Positions 10,840 to 24,542 of a stretch of DNA of 64,000 nucleotides are shown here, piece after piece. This DNA is from Neelides folsomi. Its lineage: Eukaryota > Arthropoda > Collembola > Neelipleona > Neelidae. The number at the start of each line of letters is the position of its first letter. Within the stretch, counting starts at the first letter, position 1. Both the position numbers and the translations under genes were made by a program. The notes below the pieces were generated by a model. That model was not told where the DNA came from, searched no databases, and worked only from the letters and a program-made list of their open reading frames with translations. The stretch spans positions 1 through 64,000 of the forward strand of contig JAQGBZ010000210.1 of assembly GCA_034687125.1 (NCBI GenBank), written 5' to 3'.

Positions 10840-13800
10840 TTAACTCCATACATCAGCCGAATATCGCTTCTGAGACTCCATACGCTTCACGTATTGAGTG
10901 GCTTGAGTTTCGTCCATTTCTCCTTCTTCCTTTACAATCTTTTCAATCACATCATGAACATCTCGAGCCATATTCTTCGCATCTCTAAAATTAGGTAATT
11001 GGGATTAAATGAATATTAGATATACCATATTCAATCTTTGAAAGATTATATTAATAAATATACTTATATATAAAAATATATATGGAAATGAAGGTAAACA
11101 ATAGGTCCTATAAAAGTGTTGTGTCAAGATTGAATGTTATGTATGGTAAAAAGTCCATTTTGCCAAAAGTCACATTATCGATATGATTAGGTTCTTTAGA
11201 CATTTAATTTAAGTATCAATATAGGAGTAAGGGATTAATGATATTAATTATAGAATATCAATTATGACTAGTGAACACTCGCACGATTTAAACTTTTGGT
11301 GTTTTACTACATATATTATAGTAATAATAATTTGATTAAAATTGTAATCAACTAAAATCATGTTCTACTAGATTATTTTTTAAATGTTTTATTTAAAGGT
11401 AAATAAAGAAAAATTGATAATGTAATTGAAGATTATTGGAGTCTATGGAGCGTTTTTAGCATTCCCTTGATGGGAATTAAATAGTCTTTGTACACCTACC
11501 TATTATAAACCTATTATCGATCGATTGTTGGTTGTTAGTGAATTGATATATAATATTAATAAATTGTTATTAAGTTTTATTTTAAGTGTATCGTTACATA
11601 CGCGTTTCGTCACATCGTTAGGAATCATGTCTAATGATAGTGATTGTCTGATTATGAGAAAGTGAATCATTGTCACGCGGAAGTTAAAATCGTCTCGTGA
11701 ATTGTTAATTAGAACAATTGTTATTACAATGAACCACTGGTTTTCTATTAAATTTAAATTAGCATCTAAAAATTGTTCATCCTAATAAATTTCGTTTTTT
11801 AAATTATTGTTTACATAATTAGCTTGTTTTATTACTATTGATAAATATCTAGTATTGCATTATTTATATTTTCCTCGTTATTTAAAGTGTAACGAATAGC
11901 TTAATATATTTCTTCAAAACACCTCATGGCTTGTGATGAGGGAAAGCGTGATGAATAATAAACGTGTTATTTATGTTATATTGGACTTATTCATTAAACC
12001 ATTTCATTGATCATATTCGTTCATAAATAAGATGATTAAAGGGATTTACCCGCAAACATAAAGATGTGCATTTTCCGTTCCGATTAACTTCCAAACTTCT
12101 TTCGCTTTTTCAAGAAGTAAGTTTTGGACATAAACTTTCTTATCTTGATCTCGTGAAAACGCTACGTACATCTAATACCACCAAAAGTTCATTTTTAGTA
12201 AAAACTCACTTTTAAAGATTCATATCCATATTTATCATGCCATGATATACATTCATAAGATTGAAAACTAATATTCAAGCACAATTAGTGAGGTCACCTT
12301 CAAAACACCTTTCCCAATAAATTCTTCGAGTTCTTCTTCATAAATGAAGTCCTCGGCTTTCTTTCTGCATCCAAAATAAAAGATGGTCTCTCCAACCGGT
12401 TTGCCTTCATCCTTAAGAAAAGATCGCTCCTGAATAAATCCTCTGAATGGAGCAAGTCCAGTTCCGGGACCAATCATAATGATCGGCGTTTGAGGCCTTG
12501 TTGGCAATCTGTGAATAACAAAAATAACAAGTTTAGATACCTTGAAATATCTTGATAATGAAAATTAAAATCTTTTATTAATAATAAAATAAGTAATAGT
12601 ATATGAAATTATATCAGTATTATTCAAGGATGTAAGTCATAAGTATGTTGTATGATAAAATTACCTAAATTGTGATTTCCTCACAAAAATTGGAACAGAA
12701 GGGAAGCTGTTTTCCTCATCGTTGGCTTTATTTGGAATCATTTCAGAAAGCCAACTGGTCGCAACACCTTTGTTCTGCCGATTGGTCGGAGTCGTATATT
12801 TCACAAGGGCCCCAGTTATGTGTATACTTGTGGGATGAACCTAAGAGAATAATTAAATTTAATATCAAATCCAATTTAATACAAATACATTATACTATAA
12901 GCCTTTTTCTGCGCATTACATTTTAGATAATGATAATAATGAGGGTTTTTCAAACCTTTGGAGATGAAGCGATTGAGTAATATCGAGCTTGAAGCTTTGG
13001 TATAAGTTCGCATAAATGATCCAATGCAGGTTTGCACGAAGGAAGATCTTCGAGAACATGGACAATGTTTCGATTATCCGAAATGACCCATTTATTGTAT
13101 TTTTCTTTCCCTTCCGGTGTGCTTCCCCCGAGAAGCTTCAACAAGGCCTTTTCCTCCTCGTTGGTCGTATACTCTGCAAGCTCCTTGAAGATATGGGTCC
13201 TGGGATTGGAAGTGATATCGAGATAGTAAGAGAGAGCAGTCCGGTAAGAACACGGACAAGGAAATGGATGTTTTTTACTGGAATCCTCTAAAAAACAAAT
13301 TTGAATCAAAGTTTTGCTCTTGGTCTCGATCTTGTTATTTCTACGAACCATCAACGTTGAGAAGCGTGAAAATGGAGTCGAGGTCGACACCGAGAAGTTC
13401 TCCTATTCGATTAACCAGGGAATAATCATTCATTGGGTAAACAGCCACATGATCGCCCGCATCGTACCGCATCTTTGAATTGGAAATGTCCAACTCGATG
13501 TGCATGCACGATCGATCTCCCTTCTTGTGGAGTTCCCTATTCACCTTCAACTTGCACAGGAATGGATTTTTGGCATCATAAGGAGGTCTTTGGTTCTTGT
13601 AAGAATGAAGCCGGGCCACTTCTCCTGTGTAGATCTTCTCATGGGGCAATGTTTCATCATGGGCAATGAGTTTGTATTGTCGGATCGAGACGTCTTCTCC
13701 AGACGCTTCAACTCCGAACTTCTCACAAACTGCTGGCCAAAATCGATCCTTCCATGTGATAAAATCTTCCTCGATGTTCGCATCGTCGTCGCCCATTCCA

Positions 13801-15119
13801 AGCTCAAACACGCGAACTCCTCCGAGCTCTTCAACTTTTTTATCAACATATTTCCCCATGTCGTTGTAATGTTCGTATGTTTTGTTCCCCAAGGCAAATA
13901 CCTATAATAAAAAAATCATTTTTATGTTTATCTTTTCCCTGAAAGCAGAAAGTAAAATTACACGCAAGAGTAAATATTTGTTTTAATGTGAAAACAGCTC
14001 ACATGTTGACAAACTACAATTATAAAACGAGACAAATGAAGGAATGATCGTTTAACTCTCAAAGATAACTTAATTTAATGCTAAATGTGTACATAAAGAC
14101 ATTTGTTTAGAATTTGATTACATAAATATGATATGTATGTTTGGTTGTTTAAAACTATAAGACAATTGCAAAGACGGCAATTATTGTCCGAGTCTTGTGA
14201 CTTGTGAGTCAAAAGTCAAAACATTTGAGAATATAATGATAAGAAAGGTATATTTGTTTTCACACTCTCAAAATTCCTAAAATTGCAGATATTGGCTCAA
14301 GTTTATGAGATTTGACTTGGTTGAAAGAACAATTATTTTGATAGGAAGAATAGATTAGTTGAATTAATTGATTGTAGGGAACTATAAAATGATTAGATAA
14401 TCATACCGCAAAATTGACCCCAGTCAAATCACATTCTCCTTGTTTAAGCCATTCAAAGAACTCCTGAGCATTGTCCGTGGGATCTCCTTCTCCGTAAGTG
14501 GCCATGCAGAAGACGGCAAGAGAGTTCTTGATGTCGCTCATATGAATCAATTCCTCCATGCTACACTCTTCGGGGTCAGCCACCATCCCTTTCATTCCGT
14601 ACCGAAGGGCTTCTTTGGCGAGGCGACCGGCAAATTCCTCAGCTGTTCCCGTCTGGCTCCCGTAGAAAACGACCATGTTCCTCCCAGATGATTTCATCTT
14701 GGAAATGAAACTGTTTTCTTGCGGACGACCCGCAAACGATGTCGGCCTGTAATAAAAAAAGTTTACAATTTACAAAAAAATAAAAAGTTATAAAAACAAA
14801 AGTAGATAGCAATTTACTTAATTTGGAGTAAATTTATTGTAAATGAAAATAAAAAAAAGTTTTAAAAAAATATTTTTTTAAAATTTTTCTTGTAATGAAT
14901 AAATTCTACTTACTGAATCGTATACGATTGAAAAGCTGCTGCACCATCGTTGTTATTATTCTTTTTCCGATGTACAAGAAAGTAATATGCTACCCCGAAT
15001 AGTCCAAGGACTAGACATACGTCCAACAAGCTCAATTCGAATCCGAATAATTGAAAAAAGGGTTCTTCGGGTGAAAGGCCTTGGTCCGACTTCACAGCTT
15101 CTTCTGTGTTATCCGTCAT
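10840..15119 (-). CDS. POR: NADPH-cytochrome P450 reductase
   Basis: ER-anchored diflavin enzyme passing electrons from NADPH through FAD and FMN to cytochromes P450. Exons in transcript order: 15119-14914, 14746-14407, 13901-13349, 13287-12956, 12840-12665, 12508-12298, 12171-12050, 10984-10840. Phases close to 694 codons plus stop, the normal size. The order is: N-terminal membrane anchor (about residues 28-49); FMN domain with [17 protein letters not shown] (from about 96) and [12 protein letters not shown]; connecting domain with [21 protein letters not shown] site [11 protein letters not shown] and [15 protein letters not shown] site [18 protein letters not shown] (about 547) and [13 protein letters not shown]; and the terminal DVWS with the stacking tryptophan. 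Every key motif is intact. The start is the only ATG before the anchor. The last intron is about 1.06 kb, the others 49-660 bases. No TATA box is evident upstream. Confidence 0.97.
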
Positions 15120-18100
15120 TTTAATCACTGGTCCTCAGCTGTGGAATGTATTAAATGGTTAGGACTACCACTGATTTAAATCTAAATAACCTAATGTCTA
15201 AATGTGAGTTTTCGGAGACACTCGAGCTGAAGTAACTTGTTGAGTGAGGGACTGATTGGGAGGAGAAGAGCCGGGAGAATGAAGGGGAGTTGCGTGGATG
15301 TGGGCAGGTGAGAGACGGAAAGGTGACAAGTCAAAGTCAATAGGGCACTCTCTAACTGGTGGTGGCTTCTTTCATTCTGATAAGTAATCCATTCAAACGT
15401 TCAACGGGTTCATCCAGACATTGATTACAACATGCACCATCCCACATTACCTCAAGAAACCCCAATAATTGTAAATCTCAATTGTGTATTAAATGGCTAC
15501 TAAATAAATTGAGAAATTGGTAAAAAAAAAACCATTATGATAGGGGGAGGTAAATACAAGGTAATGACCGTAAATGGTTTAATGGGACTCCAGATTTTCC
15601 AGAACTTACTTGACGGGGAAAGCCAGGAGAATTGGATACTTAATTGGTTAATTTCCTGATAAAAATATGTAAAATGGTCCCAGTATGGATTCCGTATGAG
15701 GAAAAATATTCAGACGTGCCCTCGACTCATTATTTCAACAGAGGAAGAGCGAACAATTGGGAACCAAGGTTAGATTCCAACTACTCCTCGACGTGTGAGT
15801 AGGAAATTTATCTACACGAGGTTCTCGAGGGCCGTGATGTGCATTCTCACTCTCGAGAGCTCTTTACTAACTTCCACGACCAGGGGATTACACCTGTACA
15901 GGTGGGGACTAGAGGGATGAATTGTGGACACCAAACTACCTGCCACAGGTGGAGAACAAAAGTCACAGTCAGACCCGATTCTCGGGAATCTTCCAAGTTC
16001 CAACGGCCCAACAACGGACTTTTAATTGTAAAATGAGCTAATGGTTTCGATCAGTTGGGTGGTGGGGGTTATGTAACCAAAACGCACCTCGCTGTTTCCT
16101 CACAAGGACTTCCCTCATCATTTCGTGAACCCTTGCCATTTCACTCGTAGATTGAATGTAATTTAATAATAATAATGTTCTTGATCAGGGACTTCACTCC
16201 CCCATTCATTCTCATTTACTAAATCACAACCCATTGTATTGTTAGATAAATATGCCTATATAAGCTCAAAGATTTAAATGCAAACTTCCTATGTAATTCA
16301 AATTGTAAAGAACTTAAAGTGAAGGAATAATAAAAAGTTATATTTTTTATATAACTTACTATTACTTAAATATCGTATACATACCTTTGCATATACACTT
16401 ACAATTAATGTTAATGTTAGATAAATTGTATGCATAATTCCCTTTTAGGAAAATTATACATTTACGTACATTATAAACAATTAAATAATAAGGCTGATTC
16501 AAAAACCCTTTTACTTGTTTAAATAACTCTTTCGAATTATCATATTAATAATCTCTGGACGTAATGCACGTACGTTTAGTTCACAGAAGCATATGTTGTT
16601 TAATCATTTAATCAGATTGGAAAAATTATAGAATGACTTAAGGTTGTGTGAGTCTGACAATATTAGTGAGTGATTCTTCACTTCATTCCCATCAAGTTCA
16701 TTGTGTTTGGAAGAACTTAATTTTTATAAAGAGATTTCAACCAATATGGCCTTTTACTTCATTTAAATAGCCATGGCTCTATCTAATTAATCCATTTACT
16801 CTTAGATAGTTACACTACTAGTTAGTACACTACAAGCAAAGAATATTTTTATATAAATAGGTATTAATAATGTAAAATACTAACTGACACTAACATTAAG
16901 TATCCCATATATCCTTTAAAAAGCATTTCCTCCTTTATTTACATGTATTGTATTGTTTAACTCAAAGTTACAATTTTCTCAATGTCAGGAGGCATAAGTA
17001 TGATATAACATTTATATAAGTTATATATAAAGTGTTGACGATTTTAATAGTCATTTCCCCCACTTGAATATTTTTTCACTCAATCCAGGAGTCAGCAAGA
17101 AATTACCTTACATATTCTCATATAGCACTTTTTCCCTAAAAAACCAAATTTTCTCATCCTCATCAGACAACGCTGAATCCCTCCCTTTTTGTGTCATTAA
17201 CTGTATTTTAACTATTAAAATTGATCTCGTGATTACAAGACCTGTAAACGTTAATTCGACCAAGTTGAATTAACATTTCCATTATCTTCATACCCCACAG
17301 GTTTATATGCCTTTGAGGTATGTATGATAAAAGTAGTAATATATATGTAACTACTCGTTTATTCTTATTTAAGTAATTGGAGAATGTTTTTATGTTTAAT
17401 TAAGTTCTATAGTCTCATAGTTTGCATAGTTTGCGATTTAAGTCATTATGTTCATTAAGGGCATAAATGGGGATTTTTATGCACAAACGATACATTGCAT
17501 TTGGCATATTGATCTAAAGTATTCGATGTGTGCAAAAAGGAATAGAATGACTTTTTTATCATCGCACTTATGTAAATGTAAAATTTACACGCTTCTTCTT
17601 TGTTCTCTTTTCAGCCCACAAAACATTATATATTTCTCTCGATTTCCTCGGCTCAAACATTTCCCATTAATATTGGCTTTGATACAAGAATTGTACATTC
17701 ATGAACCTTTACTATTTATATCATATCTACGATAAATGATAATGTTGTTTACGAGTTTATTACGATGATAATGAATTATAAGCACACTGGCTTGTGCCAC
17801 ATGATGAGTTCTCTGTTATCATATCAGATATTTATTATATGAGCCTGCAAGAGCAAGAGTGTACGACGGTACAAGGTCACTTAATCAAAGCCATATTGGC
17901 TTAATTGAGTCACCATAAGCGAAAATTGAAGGAAAGTTGCACAATTATCCAATTAATGATTGGAAAAACTTAAATTCTTGTATTTTAATCTATAATAATA
18001 ATTGAATTGAGTAAATTCCAAATTCTTATTTTACAAAGCGTGAATTCTGTTCGGCAATTTTGAAATCCTAATTTTAATATATAAAAGTATCAATAATTAA

Positions 18101-19150
18101 AAGCAAATTTGAAAACTTGCTAACATTAGTATAATAGTTAGTTCTACATTTAATGTTAAGTCGGGCCATTTGAAGTACATATACTCTTATTTAAGTATTT
18201 GATGTATGATATGTGTAGGTAGTAAGTTTATGTTTAAATGGAGATTTCTCCAATGAAGAACACTTATGTATTTTTTATTCTTTGGTACTTTTTTAACCTT
18301 GTTAGCTTTAAATCTCTGACGTCTTATGTTCTCGGCATGAGCTGAAAGAGATGAGATGAGATTTTGACTCTTTTTCCTTCATCTAACCATTCGCTCACTA
18401 TATATCTAGAAGATGTATTAGTTATAAATCTTATAAACAATTTTTTAGAAGTCAAATTGGTGTTTGGGGGAGAACTACGTTTTTTCACCGTCGATATTCT
18501 TTTTTTCTGGGGCTACCTTAAAAGATCGGCCAAGATAGCACCTATACATGAATGCACATTTTTTATTCCATTTTTTGTAGATTATTAAAAGTGCCAATCA
18601 TTGAATAAATTCCTCCAGGCATAGGAATACATATTTCTGAATCTAAGCATACAATTACATATAGATACATATAACGTTTATGCCATATATCAACTAAATA
18701 TATAAGTCTACCTCTACGCGCATTTACCTACCTTATTACATTTAAAAGTAATCTCATCCTCAGATTCTCGGAATATGAAATCAATGACTGTCTAACCAGA
18801 TTCGCGCAATTCCGACTTACAAGCATACGTAAAATGCAAGCGAATTGATTTCCTTTATAGTGAATTTGGTTATGTGTCACACCATACACCATATATGCTT
18901 ATATATTATTTATTTATTAGCATACCTGTTAATATATATTTATGTTTAATATTAAGTTAATAAAAGTTTAATGACGAGAGAACAATTTTCTCACTTTGTT
19001 CTGCCTTGAAGGAAATGTTTACAATTGAGAGACTAACAATTGCACGGAAAAGGGTTAAAGGCGCACAATTTGAACTTGCAATTGGTCTTTATGAAAGTTC
19101 TAAACTTCAATTTCATTTCTAGTCTCCTTATGAAGGTGACGAGTGAAGTT
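15120..19150. other. Long intergenic region, no gene recognised
   Basis: Divergent spacer between the reductase and AKAP10. The first 500-900 bases (15200-16050) are less AT-rich and probably hold the reductase promoter and leader. Overlapping frames on both strands at 15812-16036 have no family resemblance. The rest is AT-rich with scattered chance frames (17064, 17448, 18364). Confidence 0.5.
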
Positions 19151-19220
19151 TGACGACTTTCAGACTTCACCCACTCCACTTTGCAAATCATCGCCCATCG
19201 CTTTGATCAATGCGGAACTC
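19151..19220 (+). other. Probable 5' noncoding exon of AKAP10
   Basis: A GC-richer patch ends at a strong donor (GAACTC followed by GTAAGT at 19221). A matching acceptor (TTTTTAATTCCAG) ends at 19700, before the AKAP10 start codon. The upstream limit is not defined by the sequence. A second good acceptor (TTTATTTCCCCAG) ends at 19773, so the leader may be spliced in two ways. Confidence 0.45.
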
Positions 19221-19806
19221 GTAAGTAGATCTAATTACATTTTATGGCCCTTTAAACTTTAAATCTCACTCTCATTTCCACAATGAATGCGCACATTATT
19301 CCTCTTTTTCCGATCAATTTATTTTAATATCTGCGCAGTTATTAAAATATTTGTTATTTGTTAATTACCCATTTCACATTTCCTCCTCCTGTCACAGGTA
19401 ACTAATTAGTTGAATCCAGAAGAGAAATGAAGGGATAAGGATATTTTTCGATGCCTTAAGAATGAGATTTATTTAGACAAATGAACAAAACAAAAGACTC
19501 TATATACATAGATATAGTTCAATCTTCGATTTCTTGGATTAATTATATAAATGGTGGGTTTGACAAATTTATTCAATAATTTGTTATACAGCTTTGGTTG
19601 GTCATTTATGACATAATGGGCTGTTGATTTTTAATTCGTATTTATTTAAAAATTAAAATAAATATGTTAATTTTTAAATCCTGTTTCTTTTTAATTCCAG
19701 AATCACCGACATTGATGGAGAGAAGAGAAATAATCAAAGTCTAACATAGAGACTGATCAATTTTATTTCCCCAGATCATGTTGCATCTCAATTCGAAATA
19801 TTTAAA

Positions 19807-21861
19807 ATGCCTTTCTTCAGAAAGAAACGACCGAATACACTCACTCCTCAACAGCCAGCGACAGTTAATGGTAATTAGGTTCCAAAGCCTTTAATTATGT
19901 TGGTTGAAGATCCATTTTTTAATAAATATGTGATTGGTTAGGCTTACAAAATCCGACGGCGGTTAAAACCCCTGTCAAAACTAGTCCACTGAGCAATTTC
20001 ATCTCGTCTCCCGAACTCTCCATAGAAGTCTCGAACAAAACCAAAAAGAATCTTCTCCGTATCGACGATCTGATTCTATGGGCAAAGGAATATTTTATGG
20101 CTTATTTGAAGTGTGAAGGAATTGAAGATCTCGCACTGATCTGGGAAAAAGTTGAGAAATTGGCAAATAGCACAAATAACACACAACCTGATGAACAGTA
20201 TGAAGAGGACGTTGCAGGACTCAAAAAGGATCTGGAGAAAATATCACAAAATATGAATTTATCCTTGCTCAACGATGAAGATGAAAATTTTAACGCAGTA
20301 GATTGGATTCCCAGAGCAAGAAATCGCATTCGACAATTTTTACAAGAAGAGTAAGCTAATGGCATTCCATACATTCTTAAAAATTAGATAATTTGTTTGC
20401 AAATTCTTGTTTGGCTAATTATCTTCTTTTCTTTGTAGATATATGCCAAGATATTTTGAAAGCAAGTTTCATATCAAATATCAAGTAGATTTCTATACAA
20501 ATGGATGTGCCGTTTCACTTCAAGACATTTTGTCTAACCAAAATGCTTTATTTTATTTTATGGAGGTGAGATTTCAATAAATGGGTTTTTTTCAATTTAT
20601 GGAATTAATTCCATTAATCCTTTGGAATAATTTCAGTTTGTGGACCAAGAAAGCGTGCGCGAAGTTTTAGAATTTTGTCTTGGCGCTAATAATTTTATAG
20701 AACAATTTATGGAAAAGTCTGAAGGAGAGGAATTTCTGAAAAGTTTTGATCTGAAATTAGCTCAGAGTGATGCGATGGTGCTCTATGAAAAGTATAACTT
20801 ATTATAATATCTTTACTAAATCATAAATCCAATTTTATATTAGATCGAAAAAGCTAAATAATTTTTCATCCTTTATCTAGATACATATCCCTGCAGGCAC
20901 CACAACCCTTGGGATTTAAAGATGAGATTCGAAGCGAAGTGGAGCGACTTATATGTTCAAATGAAGAAATTCGCCATTGTTTTGATAGTGCATTGGCTGA
21001 AGCTCTTACATTTCTCCACGTCAATTACCTCGAAGGGTTTCTTAAGTCTTCTGTATTTTTCTCTTTCCTATCAGAATTAATCAACTCACTGAAAGCTCCC
21101 GACAGATTACATAAAAGATCTGGTGATTTAATCATTGCTTTAATTCATTTCTTTAATAACTTAACCAATGTGTTAAATTATATTCATCCATCTTATATTA
21201 AATGAATAAGGTCAGATTGAAACAATTTCTGAATTATGGTGATTTGATTTACAGAGTCTACAAGTACCTGTAGCAGTAGTTCCGCAAGCCTAACTCCTCC
21301 AAATGCTAATTCGACTAGTCAGTTACACCATCGGCAAAATAAACCGTAAGGAAATGATATTAACATAAAATTTAATCCAAAAAAGATAAAAAAATCTATT
21401 CATTATTAACACAGAACAAATATTTTATTTATAAATAGAAAATTAAGTCTTGGTCGGGTAACGTCATTGGGAAAATTTGAAGCTGATAGCGATACTGATT
21501 TGGAGCTACTTAAACAAGGTTTAATTTAATGTTTTTCAAAGTATTTTTTTGGTCATAAATATAATAATTAATTAATAACATGATATTTTAAGAATCTGGA
21601 ATTGCGAAAACTGTCAAGAAGTTGGTGAATTATGAAGAAAAAGAAAAGGTACGTATTTTTTCATTTCATTATAAACTCGCTTTGATTTTCCTAAATTTTG
21701 TTCTCCTTGTTCGTCAGAGGGTTTCTTTGTTGCAGATAAGATTTAATTTATTGTGTGTTCTATAGGCTAAGGAAGAATTGGCTTGGCAAGTTGCAGCTAT
21801 GATTGTCAACGAAGTTACGAGTATCACAATGGGAAGCGGAGAATTTTCCAACGATCAATAA
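19807..21861 (+). CDS. AKAP10: AKAP10 (D-AKAP2), RGS-domain A-kinase anchor protein
   Basis: Anchors PKA regulatory subunits and binds Rab4/Rab11 on endosomes in vertebrates. Exons: 19807-19870, 19942-20350, 20439-20565, 20637-20791, 20881-21122, 21255-21345, 21439-21518, 21593-21648, 21766-21861, giving 439 codons plus stop. The N-terminus MPFFRKKR mirrors the family start. Two RGS-type regions follow: one shortened (WAKEYFMAYLKCEGIEDLAL), and one ending in YISLQAPQPLGFKDEI and HVNYLEGFLKSSVFFSFL. After a serine-rich linker and LSLGRVTSLGKF comes the amphipathic PKA-binding helix KEELAWQVAAMIVNEV (about residues 410-425), the most diagnostic part. It is about 220 residues shorter than the human protein, mainly in the first RGS insertion and linker. 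The C-terminus (SNDQ) lacks the PDZ-binding tail of human AKAP10. The stop codon lies inside an AATAAA. Confidence 0.92.
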
Positions 21862-22430
21862 ATACTGAGAGTAGTTAATATTTTAATCTTTGTATAAAAA
21901 TGTGGGGCTATTCAATAATTAATGAATGGGCTGTGTATCAGCTCTTCAATCTCAACATTCAATATACTTAACTATTAATTATCATTGCTTTCAATTGTTA
22001 CAAAAATATTATTGTTAAATGTTACATGTTGGCATTTTGCTCGATACATATAAAATAATCTATGTTATAATATTTATATGTGTGTGCTATTGTGCTATTA
22101 AGAAATGTAACAATCGAATCGGTAAATTTATTTATTTTAACTTGTAGATTATTAGTGGCTTAACAGTTTTATTAATTTTTTACTTATAAGTATTTTCTAA
22201 TCGTGTGAGATTATTTGAATCTCTTAAAAATTACGAACGATGAGGGAATAAAATAATGTTTAATAAAAGAAATCTCGTGTACAAGATTTAGAATTCATTT
22301 TCCATATTTATATTATTACCGTAGCTTAATACATATTTTACATACAATATATAGTAAATGTCATACATTTATATGTAGAATTATTAAGAAAATAATTTTC
22401 ATTGTCATACTACAGCCATATATAAATATC

Positions 22431-22470
<40 letters not shown>

Positions 22471-23183
22471 TATTTTGCACATTCTGAAACGTGTCTCACA
22501 TATGCACTCGAAAAACATACCACATACTATGTGGAGAAGTATTTACGTACCCATGTTTTAGAGTAAATATCATAACAACATATTTAAGTAAAATACATGA
22601 TGATTATGATTATGATTATACATACGCTACGTTTACTTGTACAGACAAATAAATGATAAGGGGATACAAGCTGGGTTTGAGCCAGGGATACTTTTAAAAT
22701 TTAATAAATAATATTAGAAATTTATAAATTAGTAAAGTGTTTTTCAAAGTTTCATTCGTTTTAAGCATATTTTAAGCATATACATATATAACGCTTAGTT
22801 AGAGTTAAACTCAATTCAAGTATTATTTAACCAATTTTTATGACTTTCTAGCTAAATTACAATTTGAATTTACAAAAATGTAAACTGACTTCAATAATTT
22901 TCACAAAATAACTACTTTTAAACAAACATAAATTATATTAAAAATGAATAACATTTATGAACAATTTAAAACTCAAATATATGCTTAGTTTTCTTTTCCT
23001 CTTTCTCTTTAAAAAACTTATTATAAATCGTTAACATTTGACGTTTGTAATTTCAGTAAATTGTTTAAGATTTAACGATTGTTTAAATTTATATTTAAAA
23101 TTTTAATGTAAACGCTAGAGCTTGAATATAAAATTATTTATATTTATGCCTCATTTTAGTTTGTAATTGAGTTGTTTTTTTAG
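21862..23183. other. Intergenic, AT-rich, holds unlocated PGAM5 first exon
   Basis: Spacer between AKAP10 and the first recognised PGAM5 exon. It contains an AT dinucleotide tract. The PGAM5 start codon must lie here or further upstream, in an exon that ends with two extra bases; no candidate stood out. Confidence 0.45.
22436..22468. repeat. AT dinucleotide microsatellite
   Basis: About 16 consecutive AT units, uninterrupted except at the edges. A simple repeat, likely length-variable between individuals. Confidence 0.9.
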
Positions 23184-24542
23184 GATTAGCGGAACTGTGC
23201 GAAATATTATCAAATACCGTCATTTCGCAGCTCTGGGGACAAGTGTCATTGGATTCGGGGTATTTGGATATTCTTTCCAGGCTGAATGCAATTCTCAGTG
23301 GACCCCATCAAATCCCACCAACTTGCCACTTTACACAGAGAAATGGGACAATGATTGGGACAAGTGAGTTAACAATCTAATTAAATGACTTATTCACTCC
23401 ATTTAGAAAAAAGGGTCAAATTAATTAATAACTCATTTTACAATTCTAGACGTTCATCACGTGTTTTACTGAGGGAGCTCCAATCTAAAAATGAACGTGA
23501 GGGCTCAGAGGAAGACGAACCATGGCTGAGAAGGGGTCAGGTCAAATCCACGGCCACTCGACATATCATTTTGGTCCGACATGGCCAATACGAAATGGGT
23601 GGAGAAAAAGACAGCCAAATGTATTTAACTTCACTAGGACGAGAACAATCGGCGTTCTCCGGGCAAAGACTCAAAGAACTCTTTTCATCCTACGACTCCA
23701 TCATTTCGTCTGATATGACAAGGGCCATTGAAACGAAGGAAATCATACTCAAACAACTTGGCGATGGTCAAGTTGTCACCAAAGGAGAAAATGATCCCTT
23801 GTTGAGGGAAGGATCCCCATGTCTCCCTGATCCCCCATTGAAGTTCCATATCGACAAATCGTATTACGAAGGTGGGCCGAGGATCGAAGCTGCATTTCGA
23901 AAATATATCCACCGAGCTGATCCCAATCAAACCAAAGATTCATTTGAAATTGTGGTTTGTCATGCAAATGTGATAAGATTCTTCGTTTGTCGGTGAGCAC
24001 AATTTTAGAATTCCCATTATCAAATTATTTGTAGCTCGTAGTTGTTTTTAAGTTCCCTAATATTTAAAGATTACTTAAAGTTGATTTCATTTTTTCTTTA
24101 ATTGTTTAGAGCTCTTCAATTGCCCATTGAAGGATGGCTCCGTATGAGTTTGGCAAATGCAAGCTTGACCATGTGAGGCATAATATTTATTATATGTTAT
24201 ACTATAAAGTACTTTGTGGTTTAATTATGAGTATAATTATGTTATTTTATTTACATATACAGCTTGAGTATATTGCCTAATGGAAAAGTTATTCTTCGAA
24301 CCTATGGGAGTTTTGGTAAGATTTAACTTCTACATATAATGTGTTATAAACTTATAAAGTTAAGTAAATAATATTATAATGTTGAAATGTATAATTCAAC
24401 TGTCCGGTACACTTCAATTCGTCTATGTAAATTATTTATTATATTGGTTACATTTATTTGGGTATATTTTTAGTCAAATTTTTATTTATTAATATATTTA
24501 TTCCTAGGTCATATCCCAATGGAAAAAGTTACCAGAACATGA
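23184..24542 (+). CDS. PGAM5: PGAM5 mitochondrial serine/threonine phosphatase (first exon missing)
   Basis: PGAM5 is a mitochondrial-membrane histidine phosphatase that dephosphorylates Ser/Thr and, in animals, acts in mitophagy and stress signalling. Exons: 23184-23363, 23450-23992, 24110-24172, 24263-24315, 24508-24542, phase-consistent, 290 residues plus the unseen start. An N-terminal membrane segment (ALGTSVIGFGVFGYSF) is followed by the WDxxWD assembly motif as KWDNDWDK. The catalytic motif is intact: HIILVRHGQYE with the phospho-accepting histidine, then SSDMTRAIET, LLREGSPCLPDPP, and the second histidine in VVCHANVIRFFVCRAL. The C-terminus LRTYGSFGHIPMEKVT matches the family. The first exon recognised starts after a clean acceptor (GTTTTTTTAG) and is in phase 2, so the start codon lies upstream. 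Lengths and motifs agree with a working enzyme. Confidence 0.95.

Noticed and set aside
15812-16036. Overlapping frames on both strands upstream of the P450 reductase
   Set aside because: Neither has recognisable content. The patch is simply less AT-rich.
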